Shown piece after piece: positions 34,500-44,017 of a DNA stretch of 64,000 nt; position 1 is the stretch's first letter; every line of letters begins with the position of its first letter. The notes under the pieces are model-generated. The model was not told the DNA's origin. It did not search any database and saw only the letters and a list, made by a program, of their open reading frames with translations. The position numbers were made by a program, and so were the translations under genes. Source of the DNA: Methylobacterium sp. E-066 (GTDB taxonomy: Bacteria > Pseudomonadota > Alphaproteobacteria > Rhizobiales > Beijerinckiaceae); NCBI RefSeq assembly GCF_022829635.1, contig NZ_JAKSYO010000102.1:1-64000 (forward strand), written 5' to 3'.

Positions 34500-35506
34500 G
34501 CCGGGTGGCCGCACTCCTCATCACGATCCTCGCTCTCCCCTTCGCGATCCTGGGTCTGATCCTCGCGCTCGGCGCGGTGGCGAGCCTCGTCATCGCCCTG
34601 CGGGTCGGCGCCGAGAATCCGCCGGCCGGTCCCTTCGTCGAGGTCGCCGGCGGACGGCTGGCGACCATCCAGGCCGGACCGGCCGACGGCCCCCCGCTGA
34701 TCCTGCTGCACGGGGCCTCGGCCAACGCCTCCGACCCGATGGAGGGCATCGGCCGCCGTCTCGCCGAGAAGGGCTTCCACGTCATCGCCTTCGACCGGCC
34801 GGGCTTCGGCTGGAGCGACCGCATCGATGGCAGCGAGGCCGCCGCGCCGGCCGTGCAGGCCCGGATCATCGCGGAGGCGCTCGAAAAAATGGGCGTCGGG
34901 CCGGCGGTGGTGTTCGGCCATTCCTGGGCTGGCGCTCTGGGCCTGGCGCTTGCCCTCGATCATCCCGAGCGAGTCTCCGGCCTGGTCCTTGCGGCCCCCG
35001 TCGCCATGCCGATGCCGGCGCGGATGCTGGTGCTGCCCTGGTACTGGCGGCTGGCGCTGAAACCGCCGGTGACATGGCTGCTGAGCCGCACCGTCGGACC
35101 GCCCCTCGCCCAGTATTATCTCCCTGAGACGGCCAAGCGGGTCTTCCTGCCACAACAGTCGACACCCGGATACGCCGAGGCGGTCCGCGCCGCCCTGGTG
35201 CTGCGGCCCGGAACCCTGCTCGCCAACGTGCAGGATCTCGTCGGCCTGCCGGCCGCCTTGGCCGTGCAGAGCCCGCGCTACGGCGACCTCCGCGTCCCGA
35301 CTCTGGTGATCTCCGGCGAGGCGGACCCGATCGTCCGCAGCGAGACCCAGGCGATCCCGCTGGCGAAGGCGATCCCCGGTGCCCGGCTCGTGCTGCTGCC
35401 GGGAATCGGTCACATGCTCCACTTCGTGGCGTCCGAGCGCCTCACCGAAGAGATCGTCCGGTTCGCCGGCGAGCGGCGCGAGGCCGCTCCCCTTCTCAAG
35501 GATTAG
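34496..35506 (+). CDS. alpha/beta hydrolase, membrane-anchored
   Basis: The 336-residue protein has an N-terminal membrane helix (about 5-37, ALLITILALPFAILGLILALG), then an alpha/beta-hydrolase domain: LILLHGASANA (oxyanion), the nucleophile in VVFGHSWAGALG, acid Asp in SGEADPIV and His in GIGHMLHF. The triad is intact. Substrate is unknown; a proline iminopeptidase- or epoxide-hydrolase-like esterase are the usual guesses. The GTG overlaps the TPR gene stop by four bases. Confidence 0.87.
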   Translation: MSRVAALLITILALPFAILGLILALGAVASLVIALRVGAENPPAGPFVEVAGGRLATIQAGPADGPPLILLHGASANASDPMEGIGRRLAEKGFHVIAFDRPGFGWSDRIDGSEAAAPAVQARIIAEALEKMGVGPAVVFGHSWAGALGLALALDHPERVSGLVLAAPVAMPMPARMLVLPWYWRLALKPPVTWLLSRTVGPPLAQYYLPETAKRVFLPQQSTPGYAEAVRAALVLRPGTLLANVQDLVGLPAALAVQSPRYGDLRVPTLVISGEADPIVRSETQAIPLAKAIPGARLVLLPGIGHMLHFVASERLTEEIVRFAGERREAAPLLKD

Positions 35507-35509
35507 ACC

Positions 35510-36946
35510 TCACGCCTTCTCGGCGTGTTCCCGGGTGATGAAGGTGAGCCGCACGAGGTTCGTCGCCCCCGGCGTCCCGAAGGGCAGGCCGGCCACCACG
35601 ATCACCCGGTCGCCCACGGCGGCGAATTTTTCGCGGACCGCGAACTTGGCCGCGCGGAACGACATATCGTCCACGTCGCTGGCATCCTTGGTGACGATCG
35701 GGTGCGTGCCCCAGGCGAGCGCCAGGCGCCGAGCGGTCTCGCGCCGTGGCGTCAGGGCGATCACCGTGGCGTTCGGGCGCTCGCGCGACAGGCGCAGGGC
35801 GGTCGAGCCGGAATTGGTCCAGGCCATGATCGCGTCGAGGTTCAGGGCGTCGACCATCTGGTGGGCGGCGGCCGCGATCGCGTCGGCGGCGGTCTCGTCC
35901 GGGGTCGCGCTCTGCGCCCGGATGATCGACCAGTAGACCGCGTCGCGCTCGACCTGCTCGGCGATGCGGTTCATCGTCTCCACGGCCCCGACCGGGAAGG
36001 CACCCGACGCGCTCTCTGCCGACAGCATCACCGCGTCCGCGCCCTCGTAGACGGCGGTCGCCACGTCCGAGACCTCGGCGCGGGTCGGGACCGGCGCCGT
36101 GATCATCGATTCGAGCATCTGGGTCGCCACCACCACGGGCTTGCCGAAGCGGCGGGCGCTGCGGGTGATCCGCTTCTGCACGCCAGGCACCTGCTCCAGC
36201 GGCATTTCCACACCGAGATCGCCGCGGGCGACCATCAGGCCGTCCGAGATCTCGATGATTTCGTCGAGCCGGGTCAGCGCCTGCGGCTTCTCGATCTTGG
36301 CCATCACCAAGGCGCGGCCGGCGCAGACCTTCTTGACCTCGGCCACGTCCTCGGGCCGCTGCACGAAGGACACGGCGATCCAGTCGGCCCCGGCATTCAG
36401 GCCGGCATCGAGGTCGGCCCGGTCCTTCTCGGTCATCGCCGGCACCGGGATCACCGTATGGGGCAGCGACACGCCCTTGCGGTTCGAGATCTTTCCGCCG
36501 ACCTCGACGCGGGTCACGGCGCGGTTCTCCGAGGTCTCGAGAACGGTCAGCCGCAGCTTGCCGTCGTCGAGCAGGATCGCGTGGCCGGCCTCGAGGGCTT
36601 CCAAAATCTCCGGATGCGGCAGGTGGCATCGGCCGGCATCGCCGGGTGTCGGGTCGCCGTCGAGCACGAAGGTGGCGCCGGTCTCGATCATCACGGCGCC
36701 CTCCGCGAAGGTGCCGAGCCGGAGCTTCGGCCCCTGCAGATCGACCAGGATGCCGATCGGGTGCTTGGCCTCGCGCTCGATCGCCCGGATCACCTCGACC
36801 TTCTCGGGCAGTTTTTCGCGGGGGAGATGGCTCATGTTGAGCCGGAACACGTCCACGCCCGCCCGGAACAGGCGTTCGATCATCTCCGGCGAATCCGAGG
36901 CCGGCCCGAGGGTGGCGACGATCTTGGTGCGGCGCGAGCGTTTCAA
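35510..36946 (-). CDS. pyk: pyruvate kinase
   Basis: This 478-residue protein begins KRSRRTKIVATLGPAS and has the metal and PEP site VMAKIEKPQALTRLDEII, the signature VARGDLGVEMPLEQVP, the cap RKGVSLP, and a C-terminal regulatory domain (about 345-478). It converts PEP and ADP to pyruvate and ATP. A TTG at 36946 preceded by GGAGG is the likely start; no ATG fits. It converges with the alpha/beta-hydrolase gene, the two stops being three bases apart. Confidence 0.95.
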   Translation of the reverse strand: MKRSRRTKIVATLGPASDSPEMIERLFRAGVDVFRLNMSHLPREKLPEKVEVIRAIEREAKHPIGILVDLQGPKLRLGTFAEGAVMIETGATFVLDGDPTPGDAGRCHLPHPEILEALEAGHAILLDDGKLRLTVLETSENRAVTRVEVGGKISNRKGVSLPHTVIPVPAMTEKDRADLDAGLNAGADWIAVSFVQRPEDVAEVKKVCAGRALVMAKIEKPQALTRLDEIIEISDGLMVARGDLGVEMPLEQVPGVQKRITRSARRFGKPVVVATQMLESMITAPVPTRAEVSDVATAVYEGADAVMLSAESASGAFPVGAVETMNRIAEQVERDAVYWSIIRAQSATPDETAADAIAAAAHQMVDALNLDAIMAWTNSGSTALRLSRERPNATVIALTPRRETARRLALAWGTHPIVTKDASDVDDMSFRAAKFAVREKFAAVGDRVIVVAGLPFGTPGATNLVRLTFITREHAEKA

Positions 36947-37242
36947 GCGTGATCCTCCGGGTAGTCCGCCGCGTCCGCGCGCGGTCTGCCCGCGACGGCG
37001 TCGGTTCGGTTCGTTGGGTGGCGGTGTAGGCATCCCGCCCGGGGCAGCGTCAAGGGCGCAGATGCGCGTTGCCCTGCGAGCCTTGCGTCTGCCAACATAC
37101 GCGGCGGCCGCACTGAGTCTCGATCGAAACACCCGGCGCAAGGGCGTACGAACGGACCACGTCTGCGGCAACCATTGCCGTTTTCGGCCCGGTCGCTAGA
37201 GTGCCTTTCACTGCATCTCGGTCCGGCGCTTAGGGCCGTACC

Positions 37243-37470
37243 ATGCCGACGCTGATGCGTTTCGCGACCTGCAAGATCGCCATGTACGCCGACGATCACC
37301 ACCCGCCGCATTTTCATATCGAGGGTCGTGGTTGGCGGGTGCTCGTAGAGATCGAGACTCTTCGGATACGGGCGGGGAATGCCCGGCGGGCGGACGAGGC
37401 TTTGGCCTGGGCCAGGGATAACACCGCATTGCTCTTGGAGTCATGGAACCGTCTGAACCGGAGGTCATGA
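37243..37470 (+). CDS. DUF4160 protein, possible toxin-antitoxin-like partner
   Basis: A 75-residue protein with the DUF4160 core KIAMYADDHHPPHFHIEGRG and a C-terminal helix ARDNTALLLESWNRL. DUF4160 genes are usually paired with DUF2442 genes, and such pairs are suspected toxin-antitoxin-like modules. The next gene starts four bases after its stop and has a DUF2442-like N-terminus, so the pairing holds here. Confidence 0.8.
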   Translation: MPTLMRFATCKIAMYADDHHPPHFHIEGRGWRVLVEIETLRIRAGNARRADEALAWARDNTALLLESWNRLNRRS

Positions 37471-37474
37471 GCTG

Positions 37475-37906
37475 ATGGATGTGCCGACTCTGAAAGGTGT
37501 TCGCGCCGGGCCGGGGCGGACTTTGCTGGTGACTTGGAAGAACGGAGCAGAGGGCCCGGTCGATGTCGGGGCGCATCTCGACACCTTCGCGGTGTTTGCG
37601 CCGCTGCGCGCCGATGCCCGTGCCTTCGCCGCCGTGACGGTCGGGGAATGGGGTCGGAATGTCCATTGGACCGACGAGATGGAGATCGCCGCCGATACTC
37701 TGTGGCGGCTCGCCCTGGAACAGGGGGCCGCGTGGTTGCACGCGTGGCGGCTCGGCCGCGTACCGCGGATGACGCAACACGAGGCCGCGCGCGCGCTCGG
37801 CGTCAGCGTCCGGATGTGGCGTTACTACGAAGGCGGCACGCACCTGCTCCCCAAGACCGTGCGCCTCGCTGCCATCGGCCTCGACCACGCTGCCGAGGCC
37901 GCCTGA
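37475..37906 (+). CDS. DUF2442-like protein fused to a helix-turn-helix
   Basis: The 143-residue product has a DUF2442-like N-terminus (about 1-75: VRAGPGRTLLVTWKNGAEGPVDV, then GRNVHWTDEMEIAADTLW) and a C-terminal XRE-like HTH (about 98-135: MTQHEAARALGVSVRMWRYYEGG). Fusing the DUF2442 domain to a DNA-binding domain suits an autoregulating antitoxin-like partner of the DUF4160 gene immediately upstream. The pairing and role are inferences. Confidence 0.78.
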   Translation: MDVPTLKGVRAGPGRTLLVTWKNGAEGPVDVGAHLDTFAVFAPLRADARAFAAVTVGEWGRNVHWTDEMEIAADTLWRLALEQGAAWLHAWRLGRVPRMTQHEAARALGVSVRMWRYYEGGTHLLPKTVRLAAIGLDHAAEAA

Positions 37907-37914
37907 CGAACACC

Positions 37915-38676
37915 CTACGGCTTGGCCGGCGCGTCCGCCCGGTTGGGATCGGTGAGCTGGATCGTCCAGCTCTTCTGCTCGCCGGTATCGACCTCGAAGA
38001 AGCCGTTCCGGTCGTAGCCGCGGGCGAGGCAATCCTCGACGCCGCGGATCGTGAACTCGGAATCGCGGGTGCACATCAGCGAGCGCCCGCTCCATTCGCC
38101 GCCCCGCGTGTAGTCGACGGCGAACACGTAATAGAACCGCGCCGCCAGCGCGCCCTTGAGCAGGGTCTCGCAGGCCTTCGGGGCCAGATCCCACCAGCCC
38201 TCCGTCACCCAGCCCTGCGGGTCCCGGTAGCCCAGCGAGATGCCCACCTTGCTGGCGGTCTGGTTGCACAGGCGCAGATCCGCCTTGGCGGGGCTCGTGT
38301 AGAGGAGCGCAAACCCGAGTGCGAGTAGGGCTTGAGCCGCCGACGCACGAGCCGACGGGCGCTCTCGGCCTGGACCAGGCGCGACACGCCCCCTCTCCCG
38401 TGCGGGAGAGGGTTGGGGTGAGGGACCAGGTCTTTCCGGAAAGCTCGCACCCCTCACCCTGTCCCTCTCCCGCACGGGAGAGGGGACCCGCGCTCCGTTC
38501 GGCGGCTGCGTAGCCCGGCCCGGCGTATGGATCCGGTGGACCGCACGGGGGAGTGCGTGCAGCGCGGCTAACGGATCCAACCAAGGCGCGACCTGCGGTT
38601 GACGTGCCGTGGACCGTGCCGCGATGCGATCGAGAGCGGTGCTACCCGACGAGGATGATGCGGCAATCGTTGACAT
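37915..38676 (-). CDS. DUF1036 protein with repeat-derived N-terminal extension
   Basis: The conserved part (about 125-253) is DUF1036: DLRLCNQTASKVGISLGYRD, WWDLAPKACETLLKG, YYVFAVDYTRGGEW, and MCTRDSEFTIRG. It is preceded by a hydrophobic signal-like stretch (ALLALGFALLYTSPAKA). Upstream, the open frame runs through a REP3 repeat (38390-38484), giving an odd SPVRERDRV/SPARERGRV segment, and the frame overlaps the end of the glycerate kinase gene. I see no good start between the repeat and the signal peptide, so the true start is unclear and the gene may be disrupted. Mature family members are periplasmic with unknown function. Confidence 0.65.
   Translation of the reverse strand: MSTIAASSSSGSTALDRIAARSTARQPQVAPWLDPLAALHALPRAVHRIHTPGRATQPPNGARVPSPVRERDRVRGASFPERPGPSPQPSPARERGRVAPGPGRERPSARASAAQALLALGFALLYTSPAKADLRLCNQTASKVGISLGYRDPQGWVTEGWWDLAPKACETLLKGALAARFYYVFAVDYTRGGEWSGRSLMCTRDSEFTIRGVEDCLARGYDRNGFFEVDTGEQKSWTIQLTDPNRADAPAKP
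38390..38484. repeat. REP3 double-hairpin repeat inside the DUF1036 frame
   Basis: CCCTCTCCCG-TG-CGGGAGAGGG (38391-38412) and CCCTCTCCCG-CA-CGGGAGAGGG (38463-38484) flank GGGTGAGGG and CCCTCACCC, so each hairpin and the whole unit are palindromic. This is a widespread intergenic repeat type in Rhizobiales; here it sits in the 5' part of a gene. Confidence 0.85.
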
Positions 38677-39961
38677 TGGTGCGGGTCGGGCCGGGGTTCA
38701 CGAGGTCGCCAAGGGCCGCGAAGAATGCGGTCGAGTCGTTCTGCGCCAGCATCGCGGCCGGGTCGAGGCCGGCGGCACGGGCGCGTTCCAGGGTGGTCGG
38801 GTCGACGAGGCCGCCGGCCGGGTCCGTGGCGAGGCCGCGCCCGCCATCGGTGCCGTCGGTGTCGGCGCTGATCCCGAAGATGCCGGGCTCACCGTCCAGC
38901 GCCACGGCGAGCGCCAGGGCGTATTCCTGGTTCGGACCACCATGACCTTCGCCCCGGATGGTGACGGTGAGTTCGCCCCCCGAGATCAGCGCGACGCGCT
39001 GGCCGGCGGCCTTGTAGCGCTTGGCCTCGCTGGCATGCACGGCGGCGATTTCCCTTGCCTCGCCTTCGAGGTCGGCGCCGAGCATGATCGGCTCGTAGCC
39101 TGCCTCGCGCGCTGCGGCGGCGGCAGCCTCAAGGGCGTCGATCGGTCGGGCAATGATGCGGTACTCGGCGCGGGCGAAGGCGGGATCGCCGGCCTTCGGG
39201 GTCTCGTTGTTCGGGTCGTTCAGCAGCCGGACCGCCGTCTCCGGGAGCGGGATGCCCCGGCGCTCGCAGATGGCGCGGGCATCGGCCAGGGTCGAGGGAT
39301 CGGGCACGGTCGGGCCCGAGGCGATCACCGCCGGATCGTCGAAGGGCACGTCGGAGATCGCGAGCGTCAGGATCCGCCGGGCGTTGCGGGCCGCCACCGC
39401 GAGCCGGCCGCCCTTGATCCGCGAGATGTGCTTGCGGACCGTGTTGATCTCGCCGATCGGCGCGCCGGAGCGGAGCATCGCCCGGGTGATCGCCTGCTTC
39501 TCAGGCAGCGTCAGCTCACCGGCCGGGGCGATCCAGTTGGCCGAGCCGCCGCCCGAGAGCAGCACCAGCACCTCGTCATCCGGGCCGGCCTCAGTGGCGA
39601 GCCGCAGCGCCTCCTGGGTGGCGGCGATGCCGGCCTCGTCGGGGACCGGGTGCCCGGCCTCGACCATGTGGATGCCCGGCGCGTCCTGCCCGTAGCCGTG
39701 GCGCGCCACCGCGAGGCCGACGATCCTGTCGTCGCCGAGCCCGTGCTGCTGCCGGTAGAACCGGCTCGCCACCGCGCTCATGCTGCCCGCCGCCTTGCCG
39801 GCCGCCAGGATGATCAGGCGGCCCGGGCTCGGCGCCGGCAGGTGCGCCGGCAGGCACAGGTCCGGATGGGCGGCGCGGATGCCGGCATACAGCAGGGTCT
39901 CGAGGAGCGCGCGCTGTTGCAGGACGGCGGGGTCGGCGATCGGCGGGACGGTCTCGGGCAT
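38642..39961 (-). CDS. glycerate 2-kinase (MOFRL family)
   Basis: This 439-residue protein has the MOFRL kinase layout: LIILAAGKAAGSMSAVASRF, LLSGGGSANWIAP, INTVRKHISRIKGGRLA, TLAISDVPFDDPAVIASGPT and the C-terminal GHGGPNQEYALALAVAL with DTDGTDGG. It phosphorylates glycerate to 2-phosphoglycerate. In Methylobacterium this activity (GckA) links the serine cycle to enolase and PEP, and pyk is close by. The ATG at 39961 lies about 190 bases from the divergent amidohydrolase gene. Confidence 0.93.
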   Translation of the reverse strand: MPETVPPIADPAVLQQRALLETLLYAGIRAAHPDLCLPAHLPAPSPGRLIILAAGKAAGSMSAVASRFYRQQHGLGDDRIVGLAVARHGYGQDAPGIHMVEAGHPVPDEAGIAATQEALRLATEAGPDDEVLVLLSGGGSANWIAPAGELTLPEKQAITRAMLRSGAPIGEINTVRKHISRIKGGRLAVAARNARRILTLAISDVPFDDPAVIASGPTVPDPSTLADARAICERRGIPLPETAVRLLNDPNNETPKAGDPAFARAEYRIIARPIDALEAAAAAAREAGYEPIMLGADLEGEAREIAAVHASEAKRYKAAGQRVALISGGELTVTIRGEGHGGPNQEYALALAVALDGEPGIFGISADTDGTDGGRGLATDPAGGLVDPTTLERARAAGLDPAAMLAQNDSTAFFAALGDLVNPGPTRTNVNDCRIILVG

Positions 39962-40154
39962 GGCGTCGGACGGGCTCCTCACTGTGATTTGCGCGTGCGA
40001 TCCCCGCCCATTCGTTGGTGGGCGGCGGGCCCGTTTCTTGCCGTGAGCGCACGTTCTTTGATAGGCATCGTGCCTTGTCAGGTGATCTGCCCGAGCCGCC
40101 GCCTCACGGCAAGCGCGATCGGCGGTCACACGCACATCCAACCCTCGGAGCCCC

Positions 40155-40919
40155 GTGACCCGTCCGGAGATAGAAGCGCGCGCCCCGGCCCCGCACCCGT
40201 GCGAAATCATCCCGGGCGATCCCGCCTGCGGCCTCGTGATCGCCTGCGACCACGCGTCGAACTTCGTGCCTCCGGATATCGCGCTCGGCGTGCCGGAATC
40301 CGAGTTCGGCCGCCACATCGCCTACGATATCGGCGCGGCGGCTGTGACCCGCGGGCTCGCGGCCCGGCTGAACGTGCCGGCGATCCTGACGAACTTTTCT
40401 CGCCTGATCATCGACCCGAACCGCGGCCGGTCCGATCCGACCCTGGTGATGCGCCTCTCCGACGGCGCCGTGGTGCCGGGCAACGCTAAGATCGACGAGG
40501 CCGGCAAGCAGGCCCGGATCGCGCGCTTCTACGCGCCGTTCGACGCCGCGATCGACGAAGCAGTCGCGGCTGCCCAGGCCGCCGGGCGTCCCCCGGCGAT
40601 CCTGACCATGCACAGCTTCACGCCCTATTGGCGCGGCATCGCCCGGCCCTGGCAGGTCGGCATCCTGTACGATCGGGACGCGCGCCTCGCCCGGCCGCTG
40701 ATCGAATCCCTGGAGGCCGATCCGGCCGGGCTCACGGTCGGCGATAATCAGCCCTATGGCGGCGGCCTGCCGGGCGACACGATCGACCGCCACGCCACCG
40801 CCCGCGGCCTGCCCAATGCCCTGGTCGAGATCCGCCAGGACCTTATCGCCGGTGAGGCCGGCCAAGAGGAATGGGCCGAGCGCTTCGCCCGCATCCTGCG
40901 CCCGCTGATCGCGGCTTGA
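40155..40919 (+). CDS. N-formylglutamate amidohydrolase family protein
   Basis: The 254-residue protein has GLVIACDHASNFVPPD, HIAYDIGA, LTNFSRLIIDPNRG, a catalytic-looking ILTMHSFTP and NQPYGG, and a late VEIRQDLI. These match the HutG-like/DUF N-formylglutamate amidohydrolase family. Family members cleave N-formylglutamate in histidine breakdown or act on related amides; no hut genes are nearby, so substrate is open. The start is a GTG. DUF1244 follows on the same strand after 62 bases. Confidence 0.85.
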   Translation: MTRPEIEARAPAPHPCEIIPGDPACGLVIACDHASNFVPPDIALGVPESEFGRHIAYDIGAAAVTRGLAARLNVPAILTNFSRLIIDPNRGRSDPTLVMRLSDGAVVPGNAKIDEAGKQARIARFYAPFDAAIDEAVAAAQAAGRPPAILTMHSFTPYWRGIARPWQVGILYDRDARLARPLIESLEADPAGLTVGDNQPYGGGLPGDTIDRHATARGLPNALVEIRQDLIAGEAGQEEWAERFARILRPLIAA

Positions 40920-40981
40920 TCGGAACGCGGCCGATCCCGAGATCCGTGCGACCGATCCTCAACCGGAAAGCGTTTCCCACG

Positions 40982-41290
40982 ATGCCCGAGATCGACCCGC
41001 AGACCCAGACCGAACTCGAAGCCGCGGTGTTCCGCCGGCTCGTGTCGCATCTGCGCAACCGCACCGACGTGCAGAACATCGACCTGATGAACCTGGCGGG
41101 CTTCTGCCGGAACTGCCTGTCGAACTGGCTCAAGGATGCCGCCGACGAGACCGGCGTGCCGCTCACCAAGGACGAGAGCCGCGAGGCGGTCTACGGGATG
41201 CCGTATGCCGAGTGGAAAGCTCTGCATCAGGCCGAGGCGAGCCCGGAGCAGCAGGCAGGATTCGCCGCCTCTCAGGCCAAGGATCACTGA
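40982..41290 (+). CDS. DUF1244 protein
   Basis: A 102-residue protein with the family core RLVSHLRNRTDVQNIDLMNLAGFCRNCLSNWLKDAAD and YGMPYAEWK. The two Cys in FCRNCLS could bind a metal or form a disulfide. DUF1244 is widespread in alphaproteobacteria and often lies near the N-formylglutamate amidohydrolase and DUF2312 genes, as here. Function is unknown. Confidence 0.88.
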   Translation: MPEIDPQTQTELEAAVFRRLVSHLRNRTDVQNIDLMNLAGFCRNCLSNWLKDAADETGVPLTKDESREAVYGMPYAEWKALHQAEASPEQQAGFAASQAKDH

Positions 41291-41391
41291 CCGGGCGAGA
41301 GGGGACGCGAGAATCGGCTAAGCTTCCGGTAAGTTCGGCCCGTTAACCACCGGTCCAGGGCGCAACCGCGCCGCGCATCCCGGAGAGCCCC

Positions 41392-41688
41392 ATGAACGCC
41401 CATTCGATGCCCAGTGCAGCAGCCCAGCGGCCCGGCGGCGACGTCTCGTCGGCCGAGGGCGTGGCCGCCGACGAGCTGAAGCAGTTCATCGAGCGCCTGG
41501 AGCGCCTCGAAGAGGAGAAGGCCGGCATCATGGGCGACATCAAGGAGGTGTTTGCCGAACTGAAGGGCCGGGGCTTCGACGCGAAAGCCGTGCGCACGAT
41601 CATCCGGATCCGCAAGCAGGATCACAGCGAGCGCCAGGAGCAGGAGGCGATCCTCGAGCTCTACATGCAGGCGCTGGGCATGGCGTAG
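41392..41688 (+). CDS. gapR: GapR family (DUF2312) nucleoid-associated protein
   Basis: The 98-residue protein contains [42 protein letters not shown], then [19 protein letters not shown], the full DUF2312 sequence. GapR in Caulobacter forms a clamp on overtwisted DNA ahead of forks and polymerases and is needed for chromosome replication. The fit is excellent in length and sequence. A 20-residue disordered N-terminus precedes the helices. Confidence 0.92.
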   Translation: MNAHSMPSAAAQRPGGDVSSAEGVAADELKQFIERLERLEEEKAGIMGDIKEVFAELKGRGFDAKAVRTIIRIRKQDHSERQEQEAILELYMQALGMA

Positions 41689-43633
41689 GGCACACGCCGC
41701 CGGACTGACACCAAGTTCGGCGGACGGAGCGAAATCTGAAATGAAAAGGGCCGTACCCCACCGGGTACGGCCCTTCGCTTATTGGTTGGGTGCCTCGGTC
41801 GAAGGTCAGTGCCCCCCCGGCGGCATGCGCCTCGTCGATGAGGCCCAAGGTCCGGCCCGGATATCCGGCGGCATCGAAATACCGGGTCTCGCCAACCGTC
41901 TGATAGTTCAGCACCGTCACGATGCCGGCGGCATCCGGCTCCGAGCGGCGGACATGCTTCTCGGCCGCGGGCCGGGCGCCGTTGACCATCGCCTCCGTCA
42001 GGACCCGGCCGACCAGCTTGCCCTTGTTGGGGATGTCGAGATCCAGGATCCGGGCGATGGTCTTGCCGAGATCGGCGTTGCTCGCCGGGATGTCGCTCTC
42101 CAGGCCGCCGCGGAAATCCGGGCCGACCCCGCCCATGACGTTGCGGGTGTCGGAGCGGGCGAAACTGCCGTGCATGCCCTGGCCCTGCTGCAGGGTGGTG
42201 TCCGACACCTCGACGCCGCAGGTGCTGGGATCGGCGCAGCCGGTGGAGAAGCTGCGGAAGTTCACCACGATTGCCGGCATCGGGGTCAGCGCCGACCCGT
42301 CGAGGGCGATGGACGAGAGCGGCAGGGTCCCGGGGATCGTGCCGAGCGCGTCGCTGACGAACAGGCCGCTGACGTAGTCCTGGCGGGACAGGGCCTCGAC
42401 CACCTTCCGGGCGAGCGCCTTGTCGCTGCTCGGCACGTAGACGAGGTCCGAGCCGCCATTGGCCGCCACCACCACGTCGGGCTTCACCGGATCGGATCCG
42501 ATCAGGCCGTTGGCCCGGCTCGGGAAGGTCCCGGCCTCCACCTTCGCGCCCTTCGCGTCCGGGTCGAACAGGGTCAGGCCGAGATCGTGCGCGAGATCGA
42601 TAGCGAGGAAGCCCGGCGGCAGTTGCCGGGCCGGCACGCCCTTGTAGGAGTCCGACGCGGCGTAGCTCGTGGCACTCTCCTTCGAGATCGTTGAGAAGCC
42701 GTGATCCGAGGTGAGGACGACGTCGGTGGTGTCGGCCAGGCCCTGCTCGCGTAGGGCGGTCAGCAGCGCGGCGAGGTTGTCGTCGGCGTTGCGGATGGCG
42801 GCGAGGCTCGTCGGCCCGTTGATGCCGGGCACCAGCCGCCCCAGACTGTCGCCGTGATTGTGCTGTGTCCCATCCGGGTCACGCGACCAGAACACCAGCA
42901 CGAAGGGCTTCTGCCGGGCCTTGAACAGCGGCAGCACCGCCTTGGTCGCGACGGAGGCGAAATAGGCCTGCTGCTCGACATTGGCCGCGACGGTGCCGGG
43001 CGTCTCGGCGGTGCCGGCCTGGCCGTTCGCGCCGCGGGTCGGCGCCTGGTCCGGCAGGCTGACCTCCTTCAGGCGCGCGCGGAACGCGTCGCCGAGCGGG
43101 ATCCCGCCGGCCCGGCCGGTGCTGTCGTCGATGTGGATGTTGTACTGGCCCGAGCGCTCGGTGTGGTCGAAGACCAGGGAGGGCCCGAGCTTGCCGATGC
43201 TGGCGGTGGAAAAACCTTTGGCCCGGGCGGCCTTCAGGATCGTCTCCTCGTTGAGGTAGTTGCCGGCGAAATGCTCGTCGACATCGCCGAGCACCGGGTC
43301 GCTCTCGAGGAACGGGGTCAGGCTGTCGCCGGCTCCGGGCACCGGGAAGGCCGTGTAGATCGTGTTCCCGAACTGGCCGGTATCGCCGAGCATGTGGCCG
43401 GTCGCCATCGCGGTGGCGTTCGGCATGGTGAAGGTCGGGAACATCGAGTGCGTGTTGGTGAAGCGCACGCCGGTCTTCATCAGCCGGTCCATGGTCGGTG
43501 CGTTCTGCGCGTTCACCATCCCGGCCCTGAGGCCGTCGGCGACGAACAGGATGACGTTGTGGGGCCGCGTCTCGGCGCGGGCGGCGCTGGAGGCGCACAA
43601 TCCGACGAGGCAGGCAACGATGACGCGACGCAT
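41600..43633 (-). CDS. secreted alkaline phosphatase-family / type I phosphodiesterase protein, probable C-terminal frameshift
   Basis: A signal peptide ([20 protein letters not shown]) precedes an alkaline-phosphatase-superfamily domain. Metal-site features are [11 protein letters not shown], a nucleophile region [35 protein letters not shown] and TSDHGF. It likely hydrolyses phosphodiesters or nucleotides in the periplasm. The literal frame runs 677 codons into gapR on the other strand and through a terminator. A run of seven C (41812-41818) suggests a one-base indel: with six, the protein ends at 41806 (TGA). So residues beyond about 609 are probably not native. Confidence 0.82.
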   Translation of the reverse strand: MRRVIVACLVGLCASSAARAETRPHNVILFVADGLRAGMVNAQNAPTMDRLMKTGVRFTNTHSMFPTFTMPNATAMATGHMLGDTGQFGNTIYTAFPVPGAGDSLTPFLESDPVLGDVDEHFAGNYLNEETILKAARAKGFSTASIGKLGPSLVFDHTERSGQYNIHIDDSTGRAGGIPLGDAFRARLKEVSLPDQAPTRGANGQAGTAETPGTVAANVEQQAYFASVATKAVLPLFKARQKPFVLVFWSRDPDGTQHNHGDSLGRLVPGINGPTSLAAIRNADDNLAALLTALREQGLADTTDVVLTSDHGFSTISKESATSYAASDSYKGVPARQLPPGFLAIDLAHDLGLTLFDPDAKGAKVEAGTFPSRANGLIGSDPVKPDVVVAANGGSDLVYVPSSDKALARKVVEALSRQDYVSGLFVSDALGTIPGTLPLSSIALDGSALTPMPAIVVNFRSFSTGCADPSTCGVEVSDTTLQQGQGMHGSFARSDTRNVMGGVGPDFRGGLESDIPASNADLGKTIARILDLDIPNKGKLVGRVLTEAMVNGARPAAEKHVRRSEPDAAGIVTVLNYQTVGETRYFDAAGYPGRTLGLIDEAHAAGGALTFDRGTQPISEGPYPVGYGPFHFRFRSVRRTWCQSGGVCPTPCPAPACRARGSPPAPGARCDPACGSG
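41743..41776 (-). terminator. terminator of the phosphodiesterase gene (and gapR)
   Basis: A perfect 13-bp stem AAGGGCCGTACCC (41746-41758) with GGGTACGGCCCTT (41763-41775), with AAAA on the left giving a U tail for the minus strand. It lies 30-60 bases past the frameshift-corrected stop at 41806, and the literal longer frame would read through it. Confidence 0.85.
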
Positions 43634-43883
43634 AAGGAATCTCCGACCGATCCGGGGAGCGGCGTGGCCGGGGAAGATTACAGCGCTGTGACAGGAACGA
43701 GCCCTGCGCCGCCGCCGGCCGCGCTGCTTCGCGTCGAATAGACATGCGCGCGACTGCTTGAACGGACGATCAGCGCCTGAAGAACTGCGGCGTAGACGGG
43801 CGAAGACATAAGACAGGCCGTCTCAAGCCTATTCACAGACGATCCGATTGCCGGGGACATTCGCGTATGTCTTTTAACCCGCT

Positions 43884-43977
43884 CCGTCATTGCGAGCGCA
43901 GCGAAGCAACCCAGTGCGGCGCGCGATCTCCGACCGTAGCGTATCCCTGGGTCGCTTCGCTGCGCTCGCGATGACGG
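43884..43977. repeat. REP2 palindromic repeat, copy 2
   Basis: CCGTCATTGCGAGCGCAGCGAAGCAACCCAG (split) and CCTGGGTCGCTTCGCTGCG-CTCGCGATGACGG are the two arms. A REP1 copy follows at 44050, inside the MITE-like element. Confidence 0.87.
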
Positions 43978-44017
43978 TGAAGGCTGCTGTGCACTCTCCA
44001 ACCGGCGATCGTATGAG

